A stretch of 64,000 bases of DNA from Granulicella mallensis MP5ACTX8 (GCF_000178955.2 NC_016631.1:1116001-1180000), one strand, 5' to 3'; numbered from the stretch's first letter, positions 41,992 through 51,701 are shown. Notes: generated from the letters alone by a model not told the origin. Made by a program: numbers and translations.

Positions 41992-44856
41992 TTAGAATTT
42001 AATGCTTGCCCCGAGTTGAACATTGCGCGAGGTGCCCGCAGCTGTCTCTCGAAACAGGTCGCTTGAGTTTGCCGTATTGATTACGGCACCGGTACAGCCG
42101 GTGGTTGTGTTGCAGTTAAGATTGTTGGTGTTCAGCAGGTTCTCTGCTCCGATGAACGCGGACATATGGATGCGCTCTCCGATATCGAAGTAGCGTTTGA
42201 CCTGTGCGCTCACCTGAGAGAAGCCGCGGCCATAGTCGCTGTTGCGACTCTCAAAGAGTGGCCGGTCATTGACGACTCCATCGTTGTTAAGATCTGTGCC
42301 TGCGGTTACGTTGATGGGAAAGCCGGAGTTCATATAGGTAATCGTTGAAAGCTCAAAACCGTTGAGCCAGTGCAGAGAGGGGGCGGCCAATTTGGGCTGA
42401 TACAGCCCCTGGAGTACGAGGTTGTGGCGTATATCGCTGTCGGCATTGCCATAGTCGCGACGGAGATTGGTAGGATCGCTGATGCTTCCACCCTCTCCGA
42501 TATTGTCGTCAAGAGCATGCGAGTACATGTAGTTGACGGTGAACTCAAGGCCGTTTGAAAGCCGCTTCTGTAGGGTAAGGAAGCCGCCGTTGAAGTTGGA
42601 TGTCGTCCCGGAGTGGATCAGGTTGATGGCGCCAAAGTTGGGGTTCGGGCGCTTGGCCGTGCCGGCAAAGATCGGCCGTCCGTCTGCCAGTGTCTGTCCG
42701 GTCGCGGTAAGGTTTGTATCCGCATAGTAGAGCCCGTGTCGCAAACCCGCGAATTGATAGCCGATCGTGAGTTGAAAGTTGGCGCCAAGCTCCTGCTGGA
42801 TCTGCAGATTGGCCTGCTGCTGGTAGGCATTGTGGAAGTTCTGGTCGAAGGCCGTAATGCTGGGAGGGACTTCAAATGCGCCGCCGTTGAATTGTGGAAC
42901 ATTTGGAAATGTTGGTGATCCCGGGGTGCTGCCAGTCACCAGATAGTTGAGCAGGCGATGACCGTTGACCTGCGCCGCATTGTAGAAAGTTCCTAAGCCG
43001 GGCACATCGTAGTACATGCCATAGGCCGCGTGGACAGTGGTCTTTCGGCTGCCGAAGGGAGACCAGGTGAGGCCGAACCGCGGCGCAATATCTTTGTAGT
43101 CGTTGGGGACGCTACGCGAAAGCGGATAAGGCGCTAGAGCATCAAAGGTAGGGAAGAGGATCACTTCATAGCGTGCGCCTACGTTGATATTCAGGTTAGG
43201 AGTGATGCGAATCTCATCCTGCACGAATCCATTCACAAAGTTGAATGCGATCCGAATCTCCGGATTGCCACTGTATGCAGTGAGGTTGGTATAGGTGTAG
43301 GGTAAGCCTGTCGCCGGATCGATTGCACCGGCAACGGTGTTGAGATATTGGTTGAGTGCGCTTACGGCAGGGCGCCCGTTCTGTGCGGCGAGACCACTGA
43401 AGGTAAAAGTGGGAGCAGTCCCAGAGAGGTTTGCAAAGAGTTCGTGATCGAACTCACCACCAAACTTCAACGTCTGCCGTCCGTGCGTCCACGTCAGGTT
43501 GTCGAGCGCGCTGGTGCTGCGCTCGGTGGTGGTGGTTGTAGTCAGCGGGCTGAACCCAATGTTCGCAACGCTCGAAATGTTGATCAGAACATTCCCCGCA
43601 GGGGAGTTATTGACTACGGGAAAATCTCCAGTATCGCGCTGGATGGTGCCGAAGCGCAGCTCATTGAGCAGGCTGCTGGAAAGAACGGTAGCGAGTTGGA
43701 CACCGCCACCATTCTGGTGGTCAACATAATAGGAGCCACGGTCGACGATGGCGAGGCCGCTGTCGTTGTTTGGCTGATGATTCGTAAAACGAGCATAGCG
43801 GATATAGCCACTATTCTTCGAGTTCAGGGTGTAGTCCACTTTACCAACGAGCGTACGGTAGGTCTCTCCGAACGGAGCAGTACCAATCTCGTTGCTGGGC
43901 AAAGCGAGTGCTGCGGCACTGGCCGGAGTGATCGTGATAGCGTTCGGAAGAGTATAGGGGTTGTTCTCGAACTGCCCAAAGAAGAAGAGCCTGTCTTTGA
44001 CGATGGGTCCACCCAGGGTAAAGGCTTCGTCATACCAGCTACGGTTGGGCTGGACAGTGGCGAGCGTGGGGATCGCCTGTAGGTCCGTGGGGCGCCACTG
44101 CCCAAGTGCCGAGCCGTGGAACTGATTGGTGCCGGACTTCAAGAGGACGTTAACCTGACCTCCAGCAGCTCTGCCGAACTCGGCAGAATAGCCGTTGGCT
44201 AAAGTTTGGGTCTGCGCGATCGCCTCCGGAGTGACGATGATGAGGCGAATCTGCCTGTTCCCGCCATGCTGGGTGTCATCGAGACCATCGAGGTTCCACT
44301 GCGAGCGCTCCGTTCCTCCGAAGGTGAACTGGGTCGTCGAGAACGTGCTGGTCGGCATACCAATGACGCCGGGAGAGAGGAGCAGGAAGTTGTAAGCCTG
44401 GCGGGAGAGAATCGGCAGGTTCTCGATCTCCTTCCGATCGAGCACGGCACCTACCGTTGAGGTTCCGGTGTCAAGGATGTCTGCTCCGGCCTCAACCTGG
44501 ACCGTCTGCGAGGTGCTTCCGACGACAAGGGGGATATCCAGCCGGGCCTCCTGGCCTACACTCAGGACAATGCCTTCCAGCGTATGCGTCTGGAATCCAT
44601 CCGCGACCGTGACCAGGCGATAGACTCCTACCGGCACGAGCGGAAAGCGATAATAGCCTTTTTCGTCGGTCGTCACCGCTTGAGAGATACCGGTGCTGAC
44701 GTTGGTGAGCGTATTATGAGCGCCGGAGATCGCGCTCTTGGAGGGATCTAAGACGTAGCCGTTTACGGCGGCGTCCACAGCATTTGCCTGTGCGAAAGAA
44801 GCAACAGGAAATACTGCGAACAAGAATAGAAGCTGGAAGCAAAGATTACGGATCAC
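41992..44856 (-). CDS. Oar-like TonB-dependent receptor (receptor 5)
   Basis: The 954-residue protein starts at GTG with AGGAGAG close upstream. A signal peptide (L-L-F-L-F-A-V-F-P-V-A-S-F-A-Q-A) precedes a carboxypeptidase-regulatory-like domain (about 28-115, V-N-G-Y-V-L-D-P-S-K and Y-Y-R-F-P-L-V-P-V-G-V-Y). The plug has L-P-I-L-S-R-Q-A-Y-N-F-L-L-L-S-P-G and W-N-L-D-G-L-D-D-T-Q-H-G-G, and the barrel ends V-Q-L-G-A-S-I-K-F. It is divergent from a ToxR-like membrane regulator at 45194, an arrangement that suggests direct control of this receptor by that regulator. Confidence 0.85.
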   Translation of the reverse strand: MIRNLCFQLLFLFAVFPVASFAQANAVDAAVNGYVLDPSKSAISGAHNTLTNVSTGISQAVTTDEKGYYRFPLVPVGVYRLVTVADGFQTHTLEGIVLSVGQEARLDIPLVVGSTSQTVQVEAGADILDTGTSTVGAVLDRKEIENLPILSRQAYNFLLLSPGVIGMPTSTFSTTQFTFGGTERSQWNLDGLDDTQHGGNRQIRLIIVTPEAIAQTQTLANGYSAEFGRAAGGQVNVLLKSGTNQFHGSALGQWRPTDLQAIPTLATVQPNRSWYDEAFTLGGPIVKDRLFFFGQFENNPYTLPNAITITPASAAALALPSNEIGTAPFGETYRTLVGKVDYTLNSKNSGYIRYARFTNHQPNNDSGLAIVDRGSYYVDHQNGGGVQLATVLSSSLLNELRFGTIQRDTGDFPVVNNSPAGNVLINISSVANIGFSPLTTTTTTERSTSALDNLTWTHGRQTLKFGGEFDHELFANLSGTAPTFTFSGLAAQNGRPAVSALNQYLNTVAGAIDPATGLPYTYTNLTAYSGNPEIRIAFNFVNGFVQDEIRITPNLNINVGARYEVILFPTFDALAPYPLSRSVPNDYKDIAPRFGLTWSPFGSRKTTVHAAYGMYYDVPGLGTFYNAAQVNGHRLLNYLVTGSTPGSPTFPNVPQFNGGAFEVPPSITAFDQNFHNAYQQQANLQIQQELGANFQLTIGYQFAGLRHGLYYADTNLTATGQTLADGRPIFAGTAKRPNPNFGAINLIHSGTTSNFNGGFLTLQKRLSNGLEFTVNYMYSHALDDNIGEGGSISDPTNLRRDYGNADSDIRHNLVLQGLYQPKLAAPSLHWLNGFELSTITYMNSGFPINVTAGTDLNNDGVVNDRPLFESRNSDYGRGFSQVSAQVKRYFDIGERIHMSAFIGAENLLNTNNLNCNTTTGCTGAVINTANSSDLFRETAAGTSRNVQLGASIKF

Positions 44857-45017
44857 GTCACTCTCTCCTAAAGCATGGTTGGTGGGAATTCCGGATGTAC
44901 CAATTCGGTCAGTCTGCTACCTGTTGGCTCCGCGTCTGATGCGAGATCAATTCCTGCAAGCTATTTCAACTCGTCAGCTCGCATAGGATTAGCACCATCG
45001 TTCGCAGCTACCAAAGC

Positions 45018-45051
45018 AAATCACTGCAACTCGACGGGAAATCACTGCAAC
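45018..45051. promoter_or_regulatory. Two-turn direct repeat operator candidate
   Basis: AAATCACTGCAAC occurs at 45018-45030 and again at 45039-45051, exactly 21 bases apart, so both lie on the same face of the helix. Direct repeats two turns apart are the usual target form of OmpR-type winged-helix regulators, and the gene at 45194 encodes one. The 337-base gap between receptor 5 and the regulator holds no gene. Confidence 0.6.
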
Positions 45052-45193
45052 ACCCCCGATACAGGACATAACACGCTGAAAATGCGAAGGTTGGTTTCGG
45101 GATGGATGTAACCGATACAGTGAATAGACTGTTTCAATCCTGTTTACGCTGGGTTTACATGAGCCTGCTTAACTAGAATTTCTGTAGGTTGCC

Positions 45194-46510
45194 ATGATTC
45201 TCGCTGATAAAGAGGAAACTCACTCCGGGACTTCAGAGACGGATTCTCGCCGTGAGCTGGTCGGCCGTGTCGTCGCGTCCGCGCCCTTCTCGAAGACCGA
45301 ACGTCTTTCGAGTCTGCTTATTTATGTCTGCGATGTTGCACTGGACGGCAGGGCGGACGAACTCAGCGAGCAGAATGTTGGTGAGGCTGTCTTCGGCAGG
45401 GCACGTGATTACGACTCCGCGAACGATGGCATCGTAAGAGCACAGGTGAGCCGCCTTCGACAGAGACTCGATCTCTACTTCGACGGCGAGGGAGCAGCTG
45501 AGCCGATCAGGATCGTGATTCCCAGAGGTGGTTATGTCCCCTTTTTCGAACCGCGGCTCCCGAAAGAGGTAATCGTTCCCGCTCCGGCGCCCATGCCAGA
45601 TCCGGTGATCTCGTTCGCAGAGCCGTTGCGAATCGAAAAACGACGTATCGGAAGCGCCGGACTGATGTGGGGTCTGATCGTCGTCCTTGCAATAACAGTT
45701 CTGGCGCTGCTGCTTAAGATGGCAATCGCTCCCAGGGAGGCGCAACCGGTTCACTCGGCCGGTCACCCATTCTGGAGCCTGATGTTTGGCGCAGACCAGC
45801 CAACGACTCTGGTCCTGGCCGATAGTAATTTGGTGGTCTGGCAGGGATTAATGAAGCGAGACGTCGGCTTGGCGGAGTATCTTAGCGGCGACTACAGGAC
45901 GACGATCCCACCAACCGCTACACCCCTTCAGATAGAGGCGCTGGGGATAGCTCGCGGCCGGTATACATCGATGATCGATGTTGAGATGGTCCAGTACTTC
46001 TCTCAAATCTCGCAAAGCGAGCGGAGCAAACTCGGGGTACGATACACGCGCGATCTAAGGCCCAACGACTTGAAGATGGGCAATATCATTCTCAGCGGAG
46101 CGCCGGAAGCCAATCCCTGGGTCCAGCTCTTTCAGCGCGATATGAACTTTGTCTATTCGTATGATCGGGCGAATAGAAAGACGTCAGTGCTCAATCGGTC
46201 GCCCAAGGGAAATGAGCCCAGGCAATGGGACTCGTTTCAGACGGACAAGCAGCACCAGGTTTATGGCGTCGTCGCTTATTTGCCCAACCTGAGTGGAAAC
46301 GGCAACGTCCTTATCCTCGAAGGTACAACGATTGCGGGCACCGAGTCTGCCTTGGATTTTGTATCTGACGACGCCCAACTACTGCCGTTCTTGAAACAGA
46401 TACGTCAACCAGATGGCAAAATTCCGCATTTCGAAGTGCTTCTCGGAACGAATAATATGAGCGGCAGTGCGGTGAAAAACAGCATTCTCGCATCGCGCAT
46501 AAAAAACTAG
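45194..46510 (+). CDS. ToxR-like membrane-anchored winged-helix regulator
   Basis: The 438-residue protein has an N-terminal OmpR/PhoB-like DNA-binding domain (about 20-120). It shows the pattern common in acidobacterial members: V-V-A-S-A-P-F-S-K-T-E-R-L, L-S-E-Q-N-V-G-E-A-V-F-G-R-A, D-Y-D-S-A-N-D-G-I-V-R-A-Q-V-S-R-L-R, and R-G-G-Y-V-P-F-F. A single transmembrane helix follows (about 156-177, L-M-W-G-L-I-V-V-L-A-I-T-V), then a periplasmic or extracytoplasmic domain of about 260 residues without a recognised sensor fold. Without a receiver domain, it should couple an envelope signal directly to DNA binding. The divergent receptor 5 is the likely target. Confidence 0.8.
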   Translation: MILADKEETHSGTSETDSRRELVGRVVASAPFSKTERLSSLLIYVCDVALDGRADELSEQNVGEAVFGRARDYDSANDGIVRAQVSRLRQRLDLYFDGEGAAEPIRIVIPRGGYVPFFEPRLPKEVIVPAPAPMPDPVISFAEPLRIEKRRIGSAGLMWGLIVVLAITVLALLLKMAIAPREAQPVHSAGHPFWSLMFGADQPTTLVLADSNLVVWQGLMKRDVGLAEYLSGDYRTTIPPTATPLQIEALGIARGRYTSMIDVEMVQYFSQISQSERSKLGVRYTRDLRPNDLKMGNIILSGAPEANPWVQLFQRDMNFVYSYDRANRKTSVLNRSPKGNEPRQWDSFQTDKQHQVYGVVAYLPNLSGNGNVLILEGTTIAGTESALDFVSDDAQLLPFLKQIRQPDGKIPHFEVLLGTNNMSGSAVKNSILASRIKN

Positions 46511-46641
46511 ATGGTTGCTTAGGGAATCCCTTCCACTGCAGCCGTAGTTCGTAGATCAACCTATAGTTGTCTCATTGACGTCTCAATGCCATTGAACTAT
46601 ACGGTTGCGAATCACGATTCAGAGAGTAGTCGGCGAAACCC

Positions 46642-47919
46642 TTAAAGGTATGCCAGCCACCAACTGCGCTTCCGATCTTTCAGACGGCTAAACCAGGCGC
46701 ACAGGGGATAGAGCGCCAAGACCACCGACATCCAGATGAAATAGACAACCGGCAAAGAATAGCCCCAACCGTCGAAGTGGCGTGTAAAGACGGCATCCGG
46801 TGTAATCCAGAAACGCCAGTTGGGGTTCGTAACGCGTGCCACAACGAGTGCGAGAGCATGAATGACAAAGATGTGGGCGATGTAAAAGAAAAAGGGAACC
46901 CGTCCGTAGACATTCAGGAACGCGCGGAATCGATCCAACCGGCCGGCAAGGACCACTTTGTCAAATAGAGCGAAAAGCAACAGCACTACTCCGAGTGTTG
47001 CTAACAGGTAGTGGAGCGAGGGTGGATACTTCTGTACCGAGAGGAATGACATCACCGTGTGGCTCGGTGTTCCAAGGTGCTCGAAACCTGGCCCGGGATC
47101 ACCATAGCCGTGCGTGAAGCGGAGGAGTGCGAAGAGCCCAAGACTCGCTATTCCGGTCAGGAGTGAAATACGCTGTCTTGCTTCTGGATTCTTCGCAACG
47201 ATAGAGCCAAAGCCGTAACCGAGAGCCATTACTCCCACCCACGGAATGATGGGATATCCATACACTGCGACAGGATGCGCGTGGAAGGTCAACACTCCGC
47301 GCTGGTGGAGGAGGTGCCAGGCGTTTGACCAATGTCCCAGATTTTCGGCATGAACGGGATCGAGAAGATCATGGCCAAAGATCACGATCGCTCCGAACGC
47401 GCCAACCGCAGCTACAGGCAGCCATTGCAGTCCGGCCAGCACGATCATGCTGACACCAATGACCCAGATGACCTGGAGAATCGGCAACCCGAAACCGAAA
47501 GACCAACCGAAACTTACTACTATGATTTCAAAAGCGATCAACCATAGTCCGCGCAGGATAAGAGCGCGGGTGAGCGTTGCAGCGCTCTTGCGCTGACGCT
47601 GGAGATAAACGCTGGTACCGGCAAGCAAGATGAAGCCAGGGGCACAGATGTGGGTGATCCAGCGGGTGAAGAACAATGCGGGCCAGGAGTGGATTGGATC
47701 GGCTGGGTCGATGGCCGCGTTCGAAAAATAGTCGCGGGTGTGATCGATCGCCATGATCAGCATCAAGAGACCGCGAAGGACGTCAAGTGACTCGATGCGA
47801 TAGCTGCGGCCCGAGGATCTTCCCTGGGATGGCTGTTGAATCATCTTCGAAGATGGCATAGCTGATTCATGGATGTTTTTGTCGGAATATGCAGACGTCG
47901 CTGATCGACTGTCAGTCAC
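46642..47919 (-). CDS. DUF1624 / HGSNAT-catalytic-like membrane protein
   Basis: The 425-residue polytopic protein starts at GTG with a GGAG site. After a soluble N-terminal stretch of about 40 residues comes the family signature S-L-D-V-L-R-G-L-L-M-L-I-M-A-I-D-H-T-R-D-Y-F, whose D-H-T-R-D is characteristic of the DUF1624 heparan-alpha-glucosaminide N-acetyltransferase-like group. W-I-T-H-I-C-A-P-G-F-I-L-L-A-G-T follows. About nine further hydrophobic segments make up the rest. It differs from the DUF5009-type protein at 6160, so the window holds two distinct branches of this acyltransferase superfamily. It is followed by the glutaminase-like gene upstream on the same strand (21 bases), suggesting one transcript. 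The acyl acceptor is unknown. Confidence 0.75.
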   Translation of the reverse strand: MTDSRSATSAYSDKNIHESAMPSSKMIQQPSQGRSSGRSYRIESLDVLRGLLMLIMAIDHTRDYFSNAAIDPADPIHSWPALFFTRWITHICAPGFILLAGTSVYLQRQRKSAATLTRALILRGLWLIAFEIIVVSFGWSFGFGLPILQVIWVIGVSMIVLAGLQWLPVAAVGAFGAIVIFGHDLLDPVHAENLGHWSNAWHLLHQRGVLTFHAHPVAVYGYPIIPWVGVMALGYGFGSIVAKNPEARQRISLLTGIASLGLFALLRFTHGYGDPGPGFEHLGTPSHTVMSFLSVQKYPPSLHYLLATLGVVLLLFALFDKVVLAGRLDRFRAFLNVYGRVPFFFYIAHIFVIHALALVVARVTNPNWRFWITPDAVFTRHFDGWGYSLPVVYFIWMSVVLALYPLCAWFSRLKDRKRSWWLAYL

Positions 47920-47940
47920 TATGGTTCTCCAATTGATTTA

Positions 47941-50049
47941 CTACTGCAGATGCGAGACAGACGTCCCAGACTGCGCATGGTTACGCCACTTCTTTGCCAG
48001 CGCATCGTCACTCAGAGCCTTCATATAAACCCCGCCCACAACCGAGCGGGCCTGGAAGCCCTGCTGCTTTCCACTCAGTGTGTCATACCAGTCCGTCAGC
48101 GGAACTCGCGATGGCGTATCGTCCAGCCACGCTGCGATAGGTGCGGTAAAACTCTCAAATTGCTGCGGGGAATCCGCCAACGTGGCTGTCCATATCTCCC
48201 AATCCAGCTTGGTATAAGTCTTGCGGCTATCCAGAGGCAGCCCATAGCGATTCATGTGCTTCGCATAAAAGGCGAGCTCTGTCTCTCGCACCTTGGTTGG
48301 AAACAGATTCAACCGCAGCACTTTGTCCCACACTAGATTGTATTTCTGGCTCCACGTGTCGGTCGAATCGAAAGCCAGTTTGTAGTGGTCGCCTTCATGC
48401 GCCATCGTTTCCCATTGTGCCGCCATTGTCTTTGCCAAGCCGGCATAAGCTTTTGCCTCATCTGCATGGCCTAGTTCTTGAGCCATTTCGGCATAAGCGC
48501 CCAGCGCGTCAATCGCTTTGATCGACAGATTTGCATTGTGTGCCAGATGTCCGGCAAAGTCGTCCGTGCTCAACTGGTTCTCCGGGTCAAGTCCCTTCTC
48601 CCTCAGGTACTCGGCCCACTTTGTCAGCAATGGCCAATACGTTTTGGCAAAGTGCATATCGCCCTGGGCACGACCCATTGCGGCAATCATAATCAGCATA
48701 TTGCCGCTCTCTTCGACGGGCATTTGATCCTCTTCTGTACGCTCGCCGCCACCGTACACCTGCCCGTTTGCCAGGGGATACTGCCCCAGATCATGCGGTG
48801 CAAAGGGCCACCGCCACCGCCCGCTCGCAGCATAGTCCATCACCGGTTTAAGCTGCGCCTCGAGTAACGCAGGATTGAAGAACAAAAAGAACGGCGCAGA
48901 CGGATACAGCACATCCACGGTCGAGATGCAGCCATTGCTGAAGTTTTCCTTCGGAAACTGCAGTGGCCTGCCATCCACATCCGCAGCGAATCCATTTGCG
49001 GCCAGTGTCTGTCTGTAGGCCAGCGCTGTTAATCGCGCATAGTCTTTGCCGCCCACGCGCTCCATGTCGGCAACCAGTTCTTTGTCGAACTTCACCGCCT
49101 TCGCATCCACGGCTGCATAGTCACGTTCAGATTCGGCCAACATCGTTCCGCTCGTCTTGCCATCTCTTGCCCAATACGGCCGCAGCCTGCGATTCAGATA
49201 CTCGATCGCATAATCCTGCGTAAAGCTCAGTAGCACATGCCGTTCTACCGCATGGCTTCCGGATACATTCATGGGTAAGGCAACTGCAAGCTGCACCGCG
49301 CCATCCGTCGGTACGCGCGGCATCCTCACATCGTCTTCCTCCGGTAAGGTGCCGTCATGGACAAATGACCTCACCGTGTCGCCACTCATCGCGCTTGTTG
49401 CTTGTTCGTCCGTGGGTATAGCCAGGTGAAAATAACCCCAGTCGGCGCGCAGATTATCGCCGCTGCGATTCAATACACGCTGTTCCTGAGATCCAACGCT
49501 CATTACCTGCAATCCCTTCGCTGCAGATCGCCCCCAAACTACAAACTGGTCCTGTGAATTGACCGCAATTCGCGAGTCTACATCCAGGTACGCTTCTACT
49601 GTGTGCTTCGCGCCATCCGTCGCAGACACTTGCCATGTGACATACGTTACTGGCCGCGCCATGACATCAAACTCGTCCGGCAGTAGCGGAGAGAGAAAGG
49701 TGAGCACGCACCGCACACCCGCACCTTCAAATGAATAACGTGTGTGGGTGGGCGTTATCTCCATCGCTGTCTGATTCATCGCGGGCACTTCACGCGGACT
49801 ATCTCCCATTACGCGATAGGATTTTCCATCCACGCGCAGTAATCCACGCATGGGCTGTTCCGTGCCGGTCCAATGTCGCGTCGGGCCATCGGTAAGCTTG
49901 TCTGTCATCGACCACACGCTGAAGTATGGGTCATGCGTCACGAGCGGCACTGCTGGTTCACGCTGCGCGGACGCTCTCGTGGTGAGTAAAGCAGCGCATA
50001 ACAGCAATCCAGTAACTATCGTGCAACGGGAAACAACAGAAAAGTTCAA
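47941..50049 (-). CDS. Secreted glutaminase A-like protein (DUF5127/DUF4965/DUF1793)
   Basis: The 702-residue protein starts at TTG with GGAGAG five bases upstream and has a Sec signal peptide (L-L-L-C-A-A-L-L-T-T-R-A-S-A). The order of regions fits the DUF5127-DUF4965-DUF1793 architecture of fungal glutaminase A. The N-terminal part shows P-L-V-T-H-D-P-Y-F-S-V-W, R-H-W-T-G-T and Q-P-M-R-G-L-L-R-V-D-G. The (alpha/alpha)-barrel-like C-terminal part shows N-G-C-I-S-T-V-D-V-L-Y-P-S-A-P, W-P-F-A-P-H-D-L-G-Q-Y-P and P-V-E-E-S-G-N-M-L-I-M. Fungal relatives hydrolyse glutamine outside the cell; bacterial ones are little studied and the barrel resembles glycosidases, so a glycan substrate is possible. 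Confidence 0.75.
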   Translation of the reverse strand: MNFSVVSRCTIVTGLLLCAALLTTRASAQREPAVPLVTHDPYFSVWSMTDKLTDGPTRHWTGTEQPMRGLLRVDGKSYRVMGDSPREVPAMNQTAMEITPTHTRYSFEGAGVRCVLTFLSPLLPDEFDVMARPVTYVTWQVSATDGAKHTVEAYLDVDSRIAVNSQDQFVVWGRSAAKGLQVMSVGSQEQRVLNRSGDNLRADWGYFHLAIPTDEQATSAMSGDTVRSFVHDGTLPEEDDVRMPRVPTDGAVQLAVALPMNVSGSHAVERHVLLSFTQDYAIEYLNRRLRPYWARDGKTSGTMLAESERDYAAVDAKAVKFDKELVADMERVGGKDYARLTALAYRQTLAANGFAADVDGRPLQFPKENFSNGCISTVDVLYPSAPFFLFFNPALLEAQLKPVMDYAASGRWRWPFAPHDLGQYPLANGQVYGGGERTEEDQMPVEESGNMLIMIAAMGRAQGDMHFAKTYWPLLTKWAEYLREKGLDPENQLSTDDFAGHLAHNANLSIKAIDALGAYAEMAQELGHADEAKAYAGLAKTMAAQWETMAHEGDHYKLAFDSTDTWSQKYNLVWDKVLRLNLFPTKVRETELAFYAKHMNRYGLPLDSRKTYTKLDWEIWTATLADSPQQFESFTAPIAAWLDDTPSRVPLTDWYDTLSGKQQGFQARSVVGGVYMKALSDDALAKKWRNHAQSGTSVSHLQ

Positions 50050-50180
50050 GGGTCTCTCCAGAATGAAAACGGCGGTGTTCTATGGGATACTGCAGGCGAT
50101 GCCTCTCACGAGCTTGTGGACACCCTAGCGTACCGGGCTGGAGGCGGTGAACTGAAGTGAACAGTCAATATCAGCTATCT

Positions 50181-51701
50181 CTACGGAGCTAATTCGGAAG
50201 AGAATGTTGACGCCGGTAAATCGGCTGAGTTGTAGATATTGCCGTCCACCACACCGGACCATCCGAAACGAACATACATAGGTTGAAGGATTTCTGGTGC
50301 GTTTACGAGGACGGTCTCTCCATCGATACGTGCCGTTGCGGCGACGAAGTGGCGGTCAGGCCCGGCGAGTTCGAATGCGCTGAGTGGTTTTCCTTTGGAC
50401 GTGAGTCCCTTCGAGTTATCGAACCAAACGCGCATGCTGAACGATCCATCTGGATTGCTCTCCCTGGTAGCTTCTCGAAAGAGCGGTCCGGTCGAGAGAA
50501 TGGATTCACCATACACCAGGTGCCGAGCAGTTAGAGCCAGACGGGCTCCAACCGTTTGTTTATCGCTGGGATGGACATTCTTCGCATCGCCGATATCCAG
50601 CGTAACGGTCATGGCCGTGTTGGCGACATCGAGCGTCCGGCGCTGTGCATCGCGGACGGCACCCCAATCCTCTGATGGAGAGTCAAAGCTCGAAATTTGT
50701 ACGTAGAGAAAAGGAAGATCGCCTTGCGCAAAGTGATTCCGCCAGTCTCCGATCAACGCCGAGAACAGAGACTTGTAATAAGGAGCGCGATCATGTGCGG
50801 AGTTCGATTCGCCCTGATACCAGAGGAACCCCCTAATCGTCATCGGCGCGAGCGGGGAGATCATGCCGTTGTATATCCCTGCCGGCACCCATGCTTCCTC
50901 AGCGGGATGCCACGGGTGCTTCGGAAGAGGCTTGCCTGCGTGCTGAGCCGCTTCGTCTTCGGCCTTTTCCGAGGCAAGGATCGCGTTGAGGTCTCTTTGC
51001 TCGTCGGCAAAATGGGCTCTGCTAAGGAACGCAGGCAGAAGCTGAGCATTGGAGCCAAGCGTGTTCAGTGAAATCCAGGAGTCCGCGGGGGTTCCTCCCC
51101 AGGTCGTGTCTACCAATCCGATTGGAACGTTCTCATGCTGCGAGATATCGCGCCCGAAGAAATAGGCGACGGCGGAAAAATATCTCGCGGTGTCGGGCGT
51201 ACAAAGCGTCCAGACGTTTTGTTGATCAGCTAGTGGAAAGTCATTGCTCTTATGCTCGAGCCGGAGCAGCCTCAGCCTTGGCTGTGTGGCGGCAGCAATC
51301 TCGCTTGCCTGATTCTTCAGGGGCGTGTCTGGCCCGAACCCTTGCAGCGGAAATTCCATATTGCTTTGTCCGGACGCAATCCACACATCTCCGACCAGGA
51401 GATCGTGTACTGCCACATCCGCGCCGTCTCCTGTAATCGTTAGGACATACGGCCCTCCCGCGCTCTCAGGGCGCAGATAGAGACTCCATATCCCGCCGGC
51501 ATCTGCAATCGACGCGACCTGTTGTTGATGGAAGTGAGCCACCAGGTGCGCACCGGGAGCCGACCAACCCCACACGTGGATCGGACGATCGCGTTGCAGG
51601 ACAGCATGATCGGAAAAGAGGTGTGGAAGGCGAACTTCGGCGTTGGCTTTCGCCCCCTGCGAAGTCAGGGCGAACAGAATTAATAGCTGAAGCCATTTCA
51701 A
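50181..51701 (-). CDS. Secreted sialate O-acetylesterase-like SGNH esterase
   Basis: About 506 residues from a TTG at 51701 supported by GGAGGT seven bases upstream; an in-frame ATG at 51716 overlaps that site and lacks its own. A signal peptide (L-L-I-L-F-A-L-T-S-Q-G-A-K-A-N-A) leads to L-F-S-D-H-A-V-L-Q-R-D-R-P and the catalytic block I-A-S-G-Q-S-N-M-E-F-P-L with the SGNH Ser, then D-T-T-W-G-G-T-P-A-D-S-W-I. H-P-S-D-K-Q near the end of the catalytic domain gives the His. The family removes O-acetyl groups from sialic acids, and bacterial members also deacetylate plant glycans such as xylan. No sialidase or sialic acid catabolic gene is seen here, so plant or amino-sugar glycan deacetylation is equally likely. 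Confidence 0.8.
   Translation of the reverse strand: MKWLQLLILFALTSQGAKANAEVRLPHLFSDHAVLQRDRPIHVWGWSAPGAHLVAHFHQQQVASIADAGGIWSLYLRPESAGGPYVLTITGDGADVAVHDLLVGDVWIASGQSNMEFPLQGFGPDTPLKNQASEIAAATQPRLRLLRLEHKSNDFPLADQQNVWTLCTPDTARYFSAVAYFFGRDISQHENVPIGLVDTTWGGTPADSWISLNTLGSNAQLLPAFLSRAHFADEQRDLNAILASEKAEDEAAQHAGKPLPKHPWHPAEEAWVPAGIYNGMISPLAPMTIRGFLWYQGESNSAHDRAPYYKSLFSALIGDWRNHFAQGDLPFLYVQISSFDSPSEDWGAVRDAQRRTLDVANTAMTVTLDIGDAKNVHPSDKQTVGARLALTARHLVYGESILSTGPLFREATRESNPDGSFSMRVWFDNSKGLTSKGKPLSAFELAGPDRHFVAATARIDGETVLVNAPEILQPMYVRFGWSGVVDGNIYNSADLPASTFSSELAP

Noticed and set aside
44875..45111. 78-codon open frame between receptor 5 and the ToxR-like gene
   Set aside because: It spans the direct-repeat operator candidate and has no ribosome site or known motif.
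50181..51701. Evidence for sialic acid catabolism
   Set aside because: Only an esterase of a broad family is present; no sialidase, NanA, NanE or NanK candidate is in the window.
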